A DNA stretch of 64,000 bases from Myxococcales bacterium (GCA_016706225.1 JADJKB010000005.1:806001-870000), one strand, 5' to 3'; shown: positions 37,101 to 46,543, counted from the first letter of the stretch. The notes: generated by a model from the letters alone, not told the origin. A program made the numbers and translations.

Positions 37101-40100
37101 CAGTCGCACCCGCGGGACGCTGCGCGCCTCTTGGGCGTCGCTGCGAACGTCGCCCTCGCCGCCGGTGAGACTCAAGCTGCGCTCGGCATCGCGGTGGAGG
37201 CGCTCAATCTCGATGCCAGACACGCCGACGTGCTGGCGGTCGCCGAGCGTGCGGCTGGCCCCGAAGATCTCGACACGCTCGAGGCTTTGTACGTGAAGCT
37301 CTCCGGCGCCGCCCTCGGCAGCTACGGGGAGCGCGCGGTTCACTACCGCGCCGCCAGGCAGTTCGAACGTCGTGGTGACGCAGGGCGCGCGCTCGACCAC
37401 GCGGTGCGGGCCTTCCGCGCGGTCCCTGCGGAGGGCGTCACGTTCGTGCTCATGGGGCGGCTCGCCGAGCGCACGGGGCGCGGCGCCGAGGTCGTCCGCG
37501 CGCTGACCCAGGTCGCGGAGACCACGGCGGAGGCCGCACAACGCGCGGGTTGGCTGAAGCGCGCCGCAGCCTTCGGCGGCAAGGACGAAGAGAGCCTTCG
37601 GCTCCGCGTCGACGTGCTCTTGCGGGCGCTCTCGGTGCACCCCGAGCCGGCGCTCTTGCTGGCCCTCGGCTCCGCGATTGCCGAGCTCGCTCAACTCTCC
37701 CCCGACTATCGCGAGATTGGTGCGATGCGCGTCGAGCACTCGCTGGAGGTGCTGCTGCCGCGCCTCGAAGGCCCCGAGGGCGCCCGGACTGCCGTGTCTG
37801 CGGCGCGGGTCGCCCTCGATTTGGGCCTGACGCGCCCGGCGCTCGCGGCCCTCTCCCGCGCAGTCGAGGCCGATCCGGACGTGGGGTGGTTCGCAGATCT
37901 GTCGGATCGAGCCACGCAGCTCGCGGCCGAGGTCGAGCCCGCCCAGGCCTTCGTCGCACGGGTGCGCGATGCGGCCGCGGACAAATACAGTAACGTCGGG
38001 CGACATCTGCTGGAGCTGGCAGCGCAGGTTGCGCGGGCGCTGGAGGACGGAGCGAGCGCCGGTCAGCTGATGGTCGCGGCCGCGGAGCGGGATCCGGACG
38101 ACCTCGAGCTGGCGCGCCGTGCGGCCCTCGCGGCGCAGTTGACGGGTGACGCCTCGCTGCTCGGCCGGATCGCCAGCGCCGTTCCCACGTCGGAGCGCGT
38201 GGGTGGGCTGATGCTGGCCGCCGCCCAGGCAGAAGCGAGCGGCGATCCGATGTTGGCCATCGAGGCCTTCGAGCGCATCGAGCACGATGCCGCGGCCAAG
38301 CTCGAAGATCGACGGCGTGCGCGCTTGCGGTTGCGCGAGCTCTACGGGCAGGTTGGCAACCACGACAAACTCGAGCGGCTGCTCGAGGACGAGCTGGGCA
38401 TGAGTGAGCTCAGTGGGGCAGCTCTCGCTCGCGTCGCGCAGGACCTGGCTGCGCTGCTCGCGACGCGCGGCAAGCTCGAGCGCGCGCTGGTCGTCTTGGA
38501 GGACACCCTGCGCAGCCTGCCGCGGGATCCAGGCTTGCTCGAGGACATGGCCGCGCTCGCCGCTCAAGCACGCGACGGCCAGCGCCGGGCAGCGGCGCTC
38601 AGTGCCTTGGTCGAACTGGTAGCGCCGCGGGCGCGCGCGAAGGTACTCCGCGAGCTCGCCCCGCTCCTGGAAGAGCAAGGGGACGAGGCGGGCGCCACGG
38701 CGCGCTTCGACGAGCTGCTCGCGCTCGAGCCGAGCGACGTCGACGCGCTGGCTGCGCTCGAACGCGCAGCGGAAAAACGCGGGGACTTCGAGCGCGCCGC
38801 CGCCCTCCTGGCGCAACGCGCGACGCTCGCGCAGCGAGTGGACGACGTGCGGCGCATTCGACTGCGGCGCGCCACGCTGCTCGAAGAGCGCCTCGGGCGG
38901 GCGGACGAAGCGCGCAACGAGCTCGAGGCCCTGCTCGCCGCGACCGGGGATCACCTCGCGGTCCTCAGGGTGTTGGCCGATCTGCACGAGCGACTCGGGG
39001 GGGCGTTGCGCGCGGCCCCGCTCTGGATGCGCGCCGGTGCGGTCACGCCCGACAAGAGTGAGTCCGCCGACCTCCTGCACCGAGCGTGTCGAGCTTTCCT
39101 CGCTGGCGGCGATGTCGAATCGGCGCGGCGGGTGCTCGATGGCATGGAGGCCTGGGCGCACTCCACCGAGCTGCTCGAGCTGCGGGTCGAGGTCGAACAG
39201 AAGAGCGGCGACTCCCGCGAGCTGGCGCAGGCGCTCGAAGAGCTGGCCGGCGACCGGAGCGGAGACAAAGCACGCCACGTGGCGCTCCTGGTCGCGGCGG
39301 CGCGTGCGCACGACCTCGCGGGAGACCGTGAAGACGCGCTGGCCGTCGCGGAGCGCGCGGCTCAGCTCGCGCCCGCCATGGCCGAGCCTCAAATCCTCGC
39401 GCGTCACCTCGAGTATCGCGTTCGCGGACCGACGACCCGCGAACACGCACGCCTGGTCGTCGCGGCGCTGCGTGGCATCAACGGCCCTCTCACGCCGGAG
39501 CAGGCCGAGCTCCGCTGTTTTCTGATTTCCGAGGCTCTCGACAGCGCGGTGGGAACCGGCGCAGGCATGCGCGAGCTGATGAAGGTCTCCGCCGAGCTCG
39601 GCACGGTGCCGCTGATTGCGCTAGGCATCGCCGAGCGGCTGACCGAAGGCGGGGAGCACACCCAATCGCTGTCGTTGTTCGACGTCGCCCTGGCTGGAGA
39701 TCTGCGCGGGGTCCGCCACCGGGGACGCGTTGCCATCGTGGCCGCGGACGCCGCTCGGGAGGCGGGCGATCTGGTGCGGGCGCAAGGTTTTGTCGCCATC
39801 GCGGCGGCGGAACCCATGACCCACGACGCCGCCGTCGCGCTCGGCGGGCAGCTTCGCTCCGAGGAGCTCGCACGGGAGATTGCCCGTGAGCGCACGAGCG
39901 TGCGACGTGAAGCGCCCTTGGTTCGCCGCACCGACACCGAGCCGGGACTGCCGAAGGCAGAGCCGGTCTTGGCGGGCGACTCCGAACTCTTTCCCGGCCC
40001 GAGAGACTCGGAGCCCCCTCCACCGCCGCCTGTGCCGCCGGTGCGTCGTTCAGAACCGCCGCCGCTCACCCGTGCATCGGCGCGTCCGAGCACGACGTAT

Positions 40101-41447
40101 CACTCGACCGCGCCGCCGGAGCACGTCGCGGCTCCCCGCTCGTACTCGGAGCAGCTGGCCAAGTCGCCGAGCGTGCAGCCGGCGCCCCCGCCAAGGAGCG
40201 CTCGCCCGGCGGCGATGAACGTCGAGCCGGTCATCATGGACAAGGGCTCGGAGTCAGCGCCTCTGTCGGAAGTGTCCGCCAAGGTCGACATGCCGCCGTC
40301 CTTGCGGCGCATGTCTGGCACCTTCCCCGCCGCTAGTCCCATGGAGGCCGATCTGGTGGACCGCCTCGCGAAGGGTTCCCTCGACGCGGGCTTCGAGCTG
40401 GTCCGCCAGCTCGAGAACCGCCGCAGCCGCAGCTACGATCTGGTCGCGGTCTGCCGCCGCATGGTCGGCATCGCTCCGGGGGATCGCGAGCTCTTGCGAC
40501 AGCTCTACGTGGCGGCCCTGGCCGACAAGAACCACGTGTACGCGCGCGCCGTCGAGCACGCCCTCGCGCTCTTCGATCCGAGCGTCGAGCCTGCTCTGCC
40601 GCCGAGCCTGGCGGAGCAGCCGGAAGATCCGGCGCGTTTGCGCTCGCTGCTCCTGCGTGAGCTCACGAGTCCGGTGTGTGAGGCGCTTTCACTGGTCTGG
40701 GAGGGAGCGAGCCACGTCTTTCGCCGCGACCCGTCGACCTACGGAGTCGCAGGCTCGGCGCGTCTGCCGCTGAACGCCCCGTCCCCGCTCGGGCGCAGCT
40801 ACGCCGCCGCGGCTCGCGTCCTCGGACTGACCCGCACACCGCTGTTCGAGCGGCGCACCATGGGTGCGGTGTCGCTGGGGGTCGCGCTCTTGAATCCTCC
40901 GGCCGTCATCGTCGGGGGTGAGGTCACGCGCGAGACTCCCGAGCTCAGCTACCACCTCGGCGCAATGTTGGTCGCGACCCTGCCGGAGCACGTGCTCTTG
41001 TTCGGGAGCAGTGAGGAACAGGCGCGGTCAATCTTGAAGAGCATGCTGCTCGCGTTCGGGCCACCGGAGGAACAGAAGGGGGAATTGGCTAGCGCCGCCG
41101 CGTTGGCGGAGGTGCTCTGGGAACGCATCCCGGCTCGCGCCCAGCGGCGCCTGCGGGAGATCTGCCACGAGCCCACCGGCATCGACTACGAGACGGCCAT
41201 GGACAACGCGCGCCGGGCCGCGCGCCGCGGTGGGCTCTTCGTGTCCGGGGACCTCGGAGCGGCGCTCCGCCAGACCTGCCGCCAGGAGGGCCTCCCGCTC
41301 CAGGCGCTCGAGGCGCCGGCCACCCTCTCGAAGCTCGTTGGCGAGCAACCCGCCATCGCCGATCTGGTCCGGCTGGCCACCAGCTCCGAGTACGCCGCGG
41401 CCCGCTGGCAATCTCCGCGGGGGACGCGGCCTGCCGGCGGCGTCTGA
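34170..41447 (+). CDS. Giant (2,425-residue) TPR-like helical-repeat protein
   Basis: Protein of about 2,425 residues, among the largest expected in such a genome. No signal peptide or TM helix is seen. Residues ~60-1,930 are a continuous array of Ala/Leu/Arg/Glu-rich helical hairpins resembling TPRs (DAAGAADALFDAAREDP, AERAAQLAPAMAEPQILARHLEYR). A Pro/Ser-rich low-complexity segment follows at ~1,950-2,060. The C-terminal ~350 residues form a globular domain (DLVDRLAKGSLDAGFELVR, VFRRDPSTYGVAG, YHLGAMLVATLPEHVLLFG, RLREICHEPTGIDYETAMDN) found after repeat arrays in other myxobacterial proteins as far as I can recall. It probably scaffolds protein complexes. The ATG at 34170 is chosen; a slightly earlier start is possible. 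No function is assigned. Confidence 0.85.
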   Translation: MTTPSDNGSSPGGGAVGRTTLRPPEWTSAQEGPRSAASLTFEIQLADSPVSRRTGPRAELAHLAARIESCAAAGDTEGERAAATSLARALVMRGTELDTATKLARRALLLGHDAALREELSGWFAALGEPGLAAATLRPLVADLSGQPAARILTRIGVLLGRAGDAAGAADALFDAAREDPADAAAPELQAGIGAWQPEAVPAERAAEGYLEGFRRREAAGDRAGAFEDLLRAFEMAPGEPSPAERLAGALAVRGRVGALDEVLREHARASGDRGRAVHLRRLREALAADDLPRALGAAFDARLDGEIDTLGSSPARGLSFDGLAERVGLHEIHAARLTLAASGQTAGEMLETHTALARLYGGALASPERAIDAWIEVLVLDPSDAAARAALLNELGSTGDAAPMVSALLRIVERGGSDRATALVDLAELARTSLDAPGLAVFAATEALKSNADSQLQELLERFGPAAREEDARIAALTAELASDGDREGKLVELAALLRMRPDRVDEYITALKELVALPGDRRSYQRTLERVLLRGGREDDLLSVLEAALRREPGADHERLALALAKERRARGDEIGALTVLTPLLGAVGSHAAAAAMALVLASRRGEDRIWAQALVRVSAPLSSSLRAVLLAVAAEAFFASGDLQAAHESAEQASRVDPSQARPVGVLATIAMSRPPDRSVAEALERAMGFIVPRVQLCEALAVAHETLGDPLLSLVWTQRWLALRPGDPRAIRTLLGRVTESGDAQRISDTLSWLLSQPQPLSDLAPALSAALLRLAELDVSRGTAMARRALEVLGPRSEELRQTVLAVADAANEPGLALALLERTLAVGGENAERVERLFEVASRRRVVGDADGVARALSRAMLDGASADQVLTALGDAPPARSSDGELSLLTARAEALARASGADAESRGRAYRELGAARWDLAGDAEGAVAAWQRAAELDPVHGIARLARDLVSFAGYSEALKHLQRFARGQSHPRDAARLLGVAANVALAAGETQAALGIAVEALNLDARHADVLAVAERAAGPEDLDTLEALYVKLSGAALGSYGERAVHYRAARQFERRGDAGRALDHAVRAFRAVPAEGVTFVLMGRLAERTGRGAEVVRALTQVAETTAEAAQRAGWLKRAAAFGGKDEESLRLRVDVLLRALSVHPEPALLLALGSAIAELAQLSPDYREIGAMRVEHSLEVLLPRLEGPEGARTAVSAARVALDLGLTRPALAALSRAVEADPDVGWFADLSDRATQLAAEVEPAQAFVARVRDAAADKYSNVGRHLLELAAQVARALEDGASAGQLMVAAAERDPDDLELARRAALAAQLTGDASLLGRIASAVPTSERVGGLMLAAAQAEASGDPMLAIEAFERIEHDAAAKLEDRRRARLRLRELYGQVGNHDKLERLLEDELGMSELSGAALARVAQDLAALLATRGKLERALVVLEDTLRSLPRDPGLLEDMAALAAQARDGQRRAAALSALVELVAPRARAKVLRELAPLLEEQGDEAGATARFDELLALEPSDVDALAALERAAEKRGDFERAAALLAQRATLAQRVDDVRRIRLRRATLLEERLGRADEARNELEALLAATGDHLAVLRVLADLHERLGGALRAAPLWMRAGAVTPDKSESADLLHRACRAFLAGGDVESARRVLDGMEAWAHSTELLELRVEVEQKSGDSRELAQALEELAGDRSGDKARHVALLVAAARAHDLAGDREDALAVAERAAQLAPAMAEPQILARHLEYRVRGPTTREHARLVVAALRGINGPLTPEQAELRCFLISEALDSAVGTGAGMRELMKVSAELGTVPLIALGIAERLTEGGEHTQSLSLFDVALAGDLRGVRHRGRVAIVAADAAREAGDLVRAQGFVAIAAAEPMTHDAAVALGGQLRSEELAREIARERTSVRREAPLVRRTDTEPGLPKAEPVLAGDSELFPGPRDSEPPPPPPVPPVRRSEPPPLTRASARPSTTYHSTAPPEHVAAPRSYSEQLAKSPSVQPAPPPRSARPAAMNVEPVIMDKGSESAPLSEVSAKVDMPPSLRRMSGTFPAASPMEADLVDRLAKGSLDAGFELVRQLENRRSRSYDLVAVCRRMVGIAPGDRELLRQLYVAALADKNHVYARAVEHALALFDPSVEPALPPSLAEQPEDPARLRSLLLRELTSPVCEALSLVWEGASHVFRRDPSTYGVAGSARLPLNAPSPLGRSYAAAARVLGLTRTPLFERRTMGAVSLGVALLNPPAVIVGGEVTRETPELSYHLGAMLVATLPEHVLLFGSSEEQARSILKSMLLAFGPPEEQKGELASAAALAEVLWERIPARAQRRLREICHEPTGIDYETAMDNARRAARRGGLFVSGDLGAALRQTCRQEGLPLQALEAPATLSKLVGEQPAIADLVRLATSSEYAAARWQSPRGTRPAGGV

Positions 41448-41464
41448 GCTAAGGTAGCGGTGCA

Positions 41465-42064
41465 ATGCCCCGGCGGCTCTCGAGCGCGACACCGTTGTCA
41501 CACCCGCCTTCGGGGGGATCCCACCGAAGCGGACGAAGTCGGCTGATTCGCCTTTTGGCACGCCTATCGCTACTCGTGGGCCTCGTGGTCCCCGTCGCCG
41601 TCGCCTGCATCGTCTCGGATCCGGCCGAATACGGCGTGGCGAAGCAGACGCCGCCCTTCCTGGATGCGACCCAGGCCAAGCCCAGCGTGCTCTACCGCTA
41701 TGACCTGACGTCGGGTCAGACCCTGGCGGTGAACGTGCCCGTGCGCGCCGAGGACGCCGGCGACGAGCTCGTGGCGCAGCTCTATCTCGACTACCTCGTG
41801 GTCGGTCGACAGACCCTGCTCGGGTTCCGCCAGCTGGCCCCCGGCAAGTTCGAGGACGAGCGCACCATCGACATCCCCGCAAACAACATCGTGACCCAGG
41901 GTTGCCATGCCGTGAGCCTGGTGGTCACTCACCGCGGCAATCTCAACGAGAAGAACGCTCCGATACTCTCGGCTGACACTGCCATCCTGTCGTGGTGGAT
42001 CAACGTCGACGACGACGGCACGAACACGATGAGCGAGTGCCCGGTGCAAGGAGGAGCCAACTGA
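41465..42064 (+). CDS. Hypothetical lipoprotein, coupled to next gene
   Basis: 199-residue lipoprotein of unknown family. A long basic N-terminus leads into a signal peptide (ARLSLLVGLVVPVAVAC) ending at a lipobox Cys. The mature part is beta-rich (VLYRYDLTSGQTLAVNVPVR, IDIPANNIVTQGCHAVSLVV) and ends near two Cys, possibly disulfide-bonded. It begins 17 bp after the giant repeat protein and its stop overlaps the ATG of the following lipoprotein (TGATG), so the two envelope proteins are co-translated. Confidence 0.7.
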   Translation: MPRRLSSATPLSHPPSGGSHRSGRSRLIRLLARLSLLVGLVVPVAVACIVSDPAEYGVAKQTPPFLDATQAKPSVLYRYDLTSGQTLAVNVPVRAEDAGDELVAQLYLDYLVVGRQTLLGFRQLAPGKFEDERTIDIPANNIVTQGCHAVSLVVTHRGNLNEKNAPILSADTAILSWWINVDDDGTNTMSECPVQGGAN

Positions 42065-43899
42065 TGCGCCTCTTCTTGGCTCTCGTTCTGTCCACGCTCG
42101 CGGCGGGCTGCTCCGTCGACGCGCTCGAGGACAGCTCGCTCAAGCCGCCGACCAACCATTGCACCGCCGATACCGACTGTGGCGATGGCGCGTGTGACAC
42201 GACGCTGGGGTTGTGCCACGCGAAGGAGGGTCAGTTTGCTACGGTGCTCTTCGAGGTGACTCCCCCGGCGGACGCCGATCGTTACGGCGGTCTGTCCTTC
42301 CTCGTCGCCGAAGACGTTGCCGGTAGCGGTGGCCCGCTCGACCTTGCCCTCGGCGTCGTGAGCAAGGTCACCGGCACCGTGCAACCGCAGAAAGCCGATT
42401 ACCAGGGCAGCTGTTCGGTTGCGTACGGCGCGACCAACAAGAGCTCGACGCCGCCGGTCAAGGTCACCTTCACCTCGACCACCACCATCCTCGGGCTGCC
42501 GTCGCAACACTTCACCGCCAAGACCAGCTTCAACACCAAGACCGAGCAGTTCGAGTTCGAGGCTTGGCTGCCCCCCGACGAGTACGACGTCTACGTCGAG
42601 CCTCCGACCGACTCGGAAGACATCAACGCCCAGTCCTGCACCGTGGTCCCGCAGCTGGTGCACGGCATCAAGGTCGAGGCGGGGGACGTCGAGCTGCCGA
42701 TCCCGTTGCAGGCTCCGAAGCTGCTCGAGATCGAGGTACTCTTGCCGTCGATCGCGGTGACCACGCAGGAGAAGACGCCGCTGGTCGGCTGGAAGATCGA
42801 CGTCATCGATCCCGGCACCGGTCGTGTGCTCTCCGCGCCGGCGCTGCTCACCCTCGTTGCGGACCCCACGGACGCGGACAACCAGCACTACGTCGCAGAG
42901 GTCGAGTACGCCGAGGCGGTCGGGGTCGGCGCAGGAGTCGGCAAGGAGCTGGTTCGCTTGCGGCCGCCCACCGGTGAGGACAAACCCACGCTGGTGCTCG
43001 AGCGCGCCGCGCTCGAGCTGTTCACCCCCGGCAAAGCCAAGATCGAAGCGCAGAAACAGCTCTGGCCGGAGGCGGTCGTGCTCGATCAGATCAGCTTGTT
43101 CGGCACCAACGGCAGCCCCTTCGAGCAGGTTGCGGCCGCGCGTTTTGTGTCGACCAAGCTCGATTTCTCGAGCGGCGGCAACGTGAGTCAAAATGGGCTG
43201 GCGTTCTTCGAGAAGACCGTCGAGGTCCAGAACGGCGTGGCGACTGACGTCCAGCTCTTGCCCGGTGAGTACGACGTCTACGTCGCGCCGCCGGCAAACA
43301 GCGGTTTTGCGACCACGAAGGCCAAGCTCACGGTGGCATCGGGACAGCCCAAGCAGGGCGGTAAGAGCCTGACGCTCGAGCTGGTGTCCGATGTCGGCGG
43401 CAGCGTGCTCGTTCCGAGCGGCGACGAGGCCGCCGCAGGTGCGACGGTTCAGGCGATTGCCTCGCCGGTCTTGGCCACTCCGCTCGAGATTGCCGTCAGC
43501 GCCCTGCCATTTGCGCCCAAGGCCTCGTCCGGCATCGTGGGCGCGAACGGTCAGTATTCGCTCGAGGCCGATCCGGGGATCTTCGACTTCTCGATCCGTC
43601 CTGCGGAGGGGACCGGCTTCGCCTGGCTGGTTCGCCCGAACGTCGAGGTGCAGAGCGGCGTTCACGATCTCGGGCCGACGCAGCTGCCGCTGCCGGTGAT
43701 CTACACCGGCCTCATCACCGTGCCGGGCGCGGAGACCCCCACGCCGGTTCCGGGCACGCTGATCCGCGCGTTCATCTACTTGAACTCGGCCGGGTACACG
43801 GGTGACCGCGCGGGGGCCAAATCGGTGGTCCAGATCGCGGAAGCGCGGGCGGACGCGACGGGCAAGTTCCGCCTGCTCCTGCCGTCGCACCTCAACTGA
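42064..43899 (+). CDS. Large lipoprotein with repeated beta-sandwich (carboxypeptidase-regulatory-like) segments
   Basis: 611-residue lipoprotein. The signal peptide MRLFLALVLSTLAAGC is short and clear. A Cys-rich stretch (HCTADTDCGDGACDTTLGLC) follows, as in many myxobacterial surface lipoproteins. The rest has repeated beta-strand units with the pattern LxPxEYDVYVxPPxxS (LPPDEYDVYVEPP, LLPGEYDVYVAPP), typical of carboxypeptidase-regulatory-like or Ig-like folds. Likely a cell-surface structural or binding protein. Co-translated with the upstream lipoprotein. Function is not known. Confidence 0.75.
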   Translation: MRLFLALVLSTLAAGCSVDALEDSSLKPPTNHCTADTDCGDGACDTTLGLCHAKEGQFATVLFEVTPPADADRYGGLSFLVAEDVAGSGGPLDLALGVVSKVTGTVQPQKADYQGSCSVAYGATNKSSTPPVKVTFTSTTTILGLPSQHFTAKTSFNTKTEQFEFEAWLPPDEYDVYVEPPTDSEDINAQSCTVVPQLVHGIKVEAGDVELPIPLQAPKLLEIEVLLPSIAVTTQEKTPLVGWKIDVIDPGTGRVLSAPALLTLVADPTDADNQHYVAEVEYAEAVGVGAGVGKELVRLRPPTGEDKPTLVLERAALELFTPGKAKIEAQKQLWPEAVVLDQISLFGTNGSPFEQVAAARFVSTKLDFSSGGNVSQNGLAFFEKTVEVQNGVATDVQLLPGEYDVYVAPPANSGFATTKAKLTVASGQPKQGGKSLTLELVSDVGGSVLVPSGDEAAAGATVQAIASPVLATPLEIAVSALPFAPKASSGIVGANGQYSLEADPGIFDFSIRPAEGTGFAWLVRPNVEVQSGVHDLGPTQLPLPVIYTGLITVPGAETPTPVPGTLIRAFIYLNSAGYTGDRAGAKSVVQIAEARADATGKFRLLLPSHLN

Positions 43900-43980
43900 G
43901 CGTGGGCGCGCGTCCGGGCTTTGTGCCGTGCGCCGTCCCGAAGCTGGTTCCCGCCGCCCGCACGTAATACGCTTCGGAGT

Positions 43981-45075
43981 GTGAAACGTTCGCCGCTCGC
44001 ACCTGTGAGCGAAGCCACTCCCCAAGCCTCCGGGGCCACGCCCCCGGCCGGTGATCTGGCTGCCGCCCTGCACGAGGTGGGCAACGCACTCACGGTGGTG
44101 CTCGGTTGGCTCGAAATCGCGGAGTCGCGAGCAGAGGAGGGCCCGGCTCGCGACGCGCTGGAGATCGCCCGCAGCTACGCCCAGCTCGGGCATGGCATGG
44201 CGCGGCGTGCGATCGGCAGCAGCGACGCCATCCTGGAGATCGAGCGCAGCGCCGCCAGTCTCGCCCGCGCGGCGGTGCTCGGTGTGACGCCGGCTGCGAC
44301 GCAGAAGGCGGTCGGACTGCGGCTCGAGACCCGCACGGGCCTCGACGACTGGGTGACCGATGCGGACGCGGTAGCGCGCATCCTGCTCAACCTGCTCCTG
44401 AACGCCGTGGCGTTTTCGCCTGCTGGCGGCAGCGTCACGCTCGAGCTCAACGAGGGGCCTGGCGTGATCGTCTTTCGCGTCGTCGACGAGGGTCCCGGCA
44501 TCGACGCCGAACGCGCGCAGACGTTGTTCTCGGCGCCGGACTCGACGCGTCCCGGGGGTCACGGCATCGGGCTTCGGCACTCGGCCGAGGTCGCGCGGGA
44601 GCGGGGTGGCGCCCTCGGCCTGGTCAGGCCGGGCCCGGGTGCATGTTTCGAGCTGTCGTGGCCTCGCGGTGAGAAGAAGAGCGGCGCGCGCCACCCGACG
44701 GTCGCGACGCGGCTCGAGGGGACCCGCATCTTGGTGCTCGAAGACGATCCGGCCGTGCTCGGCCTGATCGAGCTGAGCCTCGAGACGCGCGGCGCCACGG
44801 TGGTCTCGATCACGAGCGGAGCCGAGCTCGACTCGTTCGACATCCTGTCGGGCGTCTCCGCAGCGCTGTTCGATCTCTCCCCGATCGCGGACGACCCCAA
44901 GGCTGCCCTCGCGCGGCTCCGCGCGCGCGTCGGCGATGTGCCCGTGATCCTGATCAGCGGTTCGCCAACGGGGGTACCCGAGGCGGTCGCGGATGAAATT
45001 CGAGTCTGGGTTCGGAAGCCGTTCGAGATGAGCGAGGTGGTCGAGGTCTTGCGGGGGCTACTCGGGCGAGGCTGA
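43981..45075 (+). CDS. Histidine kinase with C-terminal receiver domain
   Basis: Soluble two-component hybrid of 364 residues. The H-box is LAAALHEVGNALTVVLGWLE near residue 30; HEVGN replaces the common HE(I/L)xN. HATPase_c has ARILLNLLLNAVAFSPAGG, VDEGPGI and GGHGIGLRHSAEV. A receiver domain begins ILVLEDDPAVLGLIEL at ~245, with the acceptor Asp expected in SAALFDLSPI and a final conserved Lys in VWVRKPFEM. There is no input domain beyond the short N-terminus, so its signal must come from a partner. The GTG start at 43981 is chosen because the upstream extension is Arg/Pro-rich. Confidence 0.85.
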   Translation: MKRSPLAPVSEATPQASGATPPAGDLAAALHEVGNALTVVLGWLEIAESRAEEGPARDALEIARSYAQLGHGMARRAIGSSDAILEIERSAASLARAAVLGVTPAATQKAVGLRLETRTGLDDWVTDADAVARILLNLLLNAVAFSPAGGSVTLELNEGPGVIVFRVVDEGPGIDAERAQTLFSAPDSTRPGGHGIGLRHSAEVARERGGALGLVRPGPGACFELSWPRGEKKSGARHPTVATRLEGTRILVLEDDPAVLGLIELSLETRGATVVSITSGAELDSFDILSGVSAALFDLSPIADDPKAALARLRARVGDVPVILISGSPTGVPEAVADEIRVWVRKPFEMSEVVEVLRGLLGRG

Positions 45076-45093
45076 TTCGCGCCCTCGGGCGAA
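45076..45093. terminator. Imperfect hairpin between convergent genes
   Basis: ATTCGCGCCC and GGGCGAAT form a stem with a two-base bulge in the 25-bp gap between the histidine kinase and the Ser/Thr kinase stops. A shared terminator is plausible but weakly supported. Confidence 0.3.
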
Positions 45094-45100
45094 TGCGGCC

Positions 45101-46543
45101 TCAGTCCATCTGAACTCGGCGGGCGGTGGTCTGTCCCGAGACGATGGTGACTGCAAAGCTCTTTTTGGTGGAACTGCGCCGCAGACGCACGCCGTGAGGC
45201 CCTGGGGGTAGCGCGGCACGGATGATGGGTGAGGGGCCGAGATTGCGGCCGCCGGCCGTCACCGAATCGCAGCCCGGAACACACATGACGGTGAGAAAGC
45301 CGGGCCCACCGTTGCGAGGTGCTTCCTCGACGCTGGTGGCCGGGGGCGGCGAATCGTCGGCGGCGGGCGCGGGAGCGGGTGGGACGGAAGTCCACTCTGT
45401 CTTGGGTTCGTCGGAGTCGCTGTTTGCGCCCGGGTTGCTGGGCGTGAGCTGAGTCGTGTCGGACCGCGGGGCCTCCTGGCTCAGCAAGGCGAGGTAGAAC
45501 ATTGCTGCGAACAGGAACAGCCCCAGCAACGCAGCAACGCCGCCGAGCACCAAGACGAGAGCACCTGTCGTCGAGGTCGACCTGCGACCGCCGTCCGGGA
45601 CTCGCGGCGCATCGGGAGCCCGCGTACGTGCCCGGCGCTCGCGCCGCTCTGCCGTGTAGGCGCGCCGAAGCAGGGGCTGGAGCGCCGCGAATGCCGTTGC
45701 CGCGTCGGGAAAACGCTGGCTCGGCTCGAGCGCACAAGCACGCGCCAGCCAGTTATCGAACCCATCCGGCAGCGAACCCAAGAACCCGAGTCGCGCGGCG
45801 CGTTCGGTGGCCGGCGTGCTGATGCCCGTTCCGATCTCGGTCGTGAGCTCCGAGATCCCGAAGTGTCGATGCGCGCACAGCCAGTAGCGTCTCCCCGTGA
45901 GCAATTCGAAGGCGCAAAGTCCCAGTGCCCACACGTCGGTGGCTGGCGAGACGCTGCCGCTCCGCAGTTGCTCCGGGGCCATGTAGAACAGAGTGCCGAG
46001 CGGTTCAGTCAGTGAGGTCGTATCCGCCACGGCTTTTGCCAAGCCGAAATCGAGGATCTTCACCGTGAAGTGGGCATCCGCGCGGGCGGTCTTGGCCAGG
46101 AAGATGTTCGCGGGTTTGAGATCGCGGTGCACGATGCTGACGGCGTGGGCCGCGCCGAGCGCGTGGCACGCTTGTTTGAGAACGGTCGACGCCTCGCGCG
46201 GCGAGCACGGACCTCGGGCGGACAGACGCGCCGCCAGGTCCTCCCCTTCGAGGTACTCCATGGCCAACCAGGGAAATCCCGTCTCGGCATCGATGCCCGC
46301 GGCGACCACCTCCACCACGTGATCGCTCTTGATGCGCGCCCCGAACATCGCCTCCTCCGCGAAGCGTTGTCGGAGCTTCGGATCGTTGGCGAACTCGACT
46401 CTCATCAGCTTCAGCGCGCGCGTGCGCCCGGTGCTCATCTGCAGCGCGCGATACACCGCTCCCATCCCACCGACGCCGATCAGGCGTTCGATCTTGAAGT
46501 CGGTCCCGAGCACCTGGCCTCGGGACAGCTTCGGGAAGGCCAT
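45101..46543 (-). CDS. Membrane-anchored Ser/Thr protein kinase with PEGA-like tail
   Basis: Hanks-type kinase of 480 residues. Kinase domain at ~12-280: GVGGMGAVYRALQ, ALKLMR, catalytic HRDLKPAN, DFGLAK and MAPEQ. A TM helix near 315-340 (LVLVLGGVAALLGLFLFAAMFYLAL) is followed by a Pro/Asp-rich stretch and a ~70-residue C-terminal PEGA-like domain (PGFLTVMCVPGCDSVTAGGRNLG, RAALPPGPHGVRLRR). The PEGA-like part probably contacts the cell wall or a partner protein. The ATG at 46543 fits the usual short lead before the glycine loop. Confidence 0.88.
   Translation of the reverse strand: MAFPKLSRGQVLGTDFKIERLIGVGGMGAVYRALQMSTGRTRALKLMRVEFANDPKLRQRFAEEAMFGARIKSDHVVEVVAAGIDAETGFPWLAMEYLEGEDLAARLSARGPCSPREASTVLKQACHALGAAHAVSIVHRDLKPANIFLAKTARADAHFTVKILDFGLAKAVADTTSLTEPLGTLFYMAPEQLRSGSVSPATDVWALGLCAFELLTGRRYWLCAHRHFGISELTTEIGTGISTPATERAARLGFLGSLPDGFDNWLARACALEPSQRFPDAATAFAALQPLLRRAYTAERRERRARTRAPDAPRVPDGGRRSTSTTGALVLVLGGVAALLGLFLFAAMFYLALLSQEAPRSDTTQLTPSNPGANSDSDEPKTEWTSVPPAPAPAADDSPPPATSVEEAPRNGGPGFLTVMCVPGCDSVTAGGRNLGPSPIIRAALPPGPHGVRLRRSSTKKSFAVTIVSGQTTARRVQMD

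Noticed and set aside
36522..39446. 974-codon antisense ORF opposite the giant repeat protein
   Set aside because: It is Arg/Ala/Gly-rich shadow coding created by high third-position GC; the plus strand has coherent helical repeats and proper boundaries.
41929..44694. 921-codon antisense ORF across two lipoprotein genes and a histidine kinase
   Set aside because: It spans several well-supported plus-strand genes, has no recognisable motif and no ribosome-binding site.
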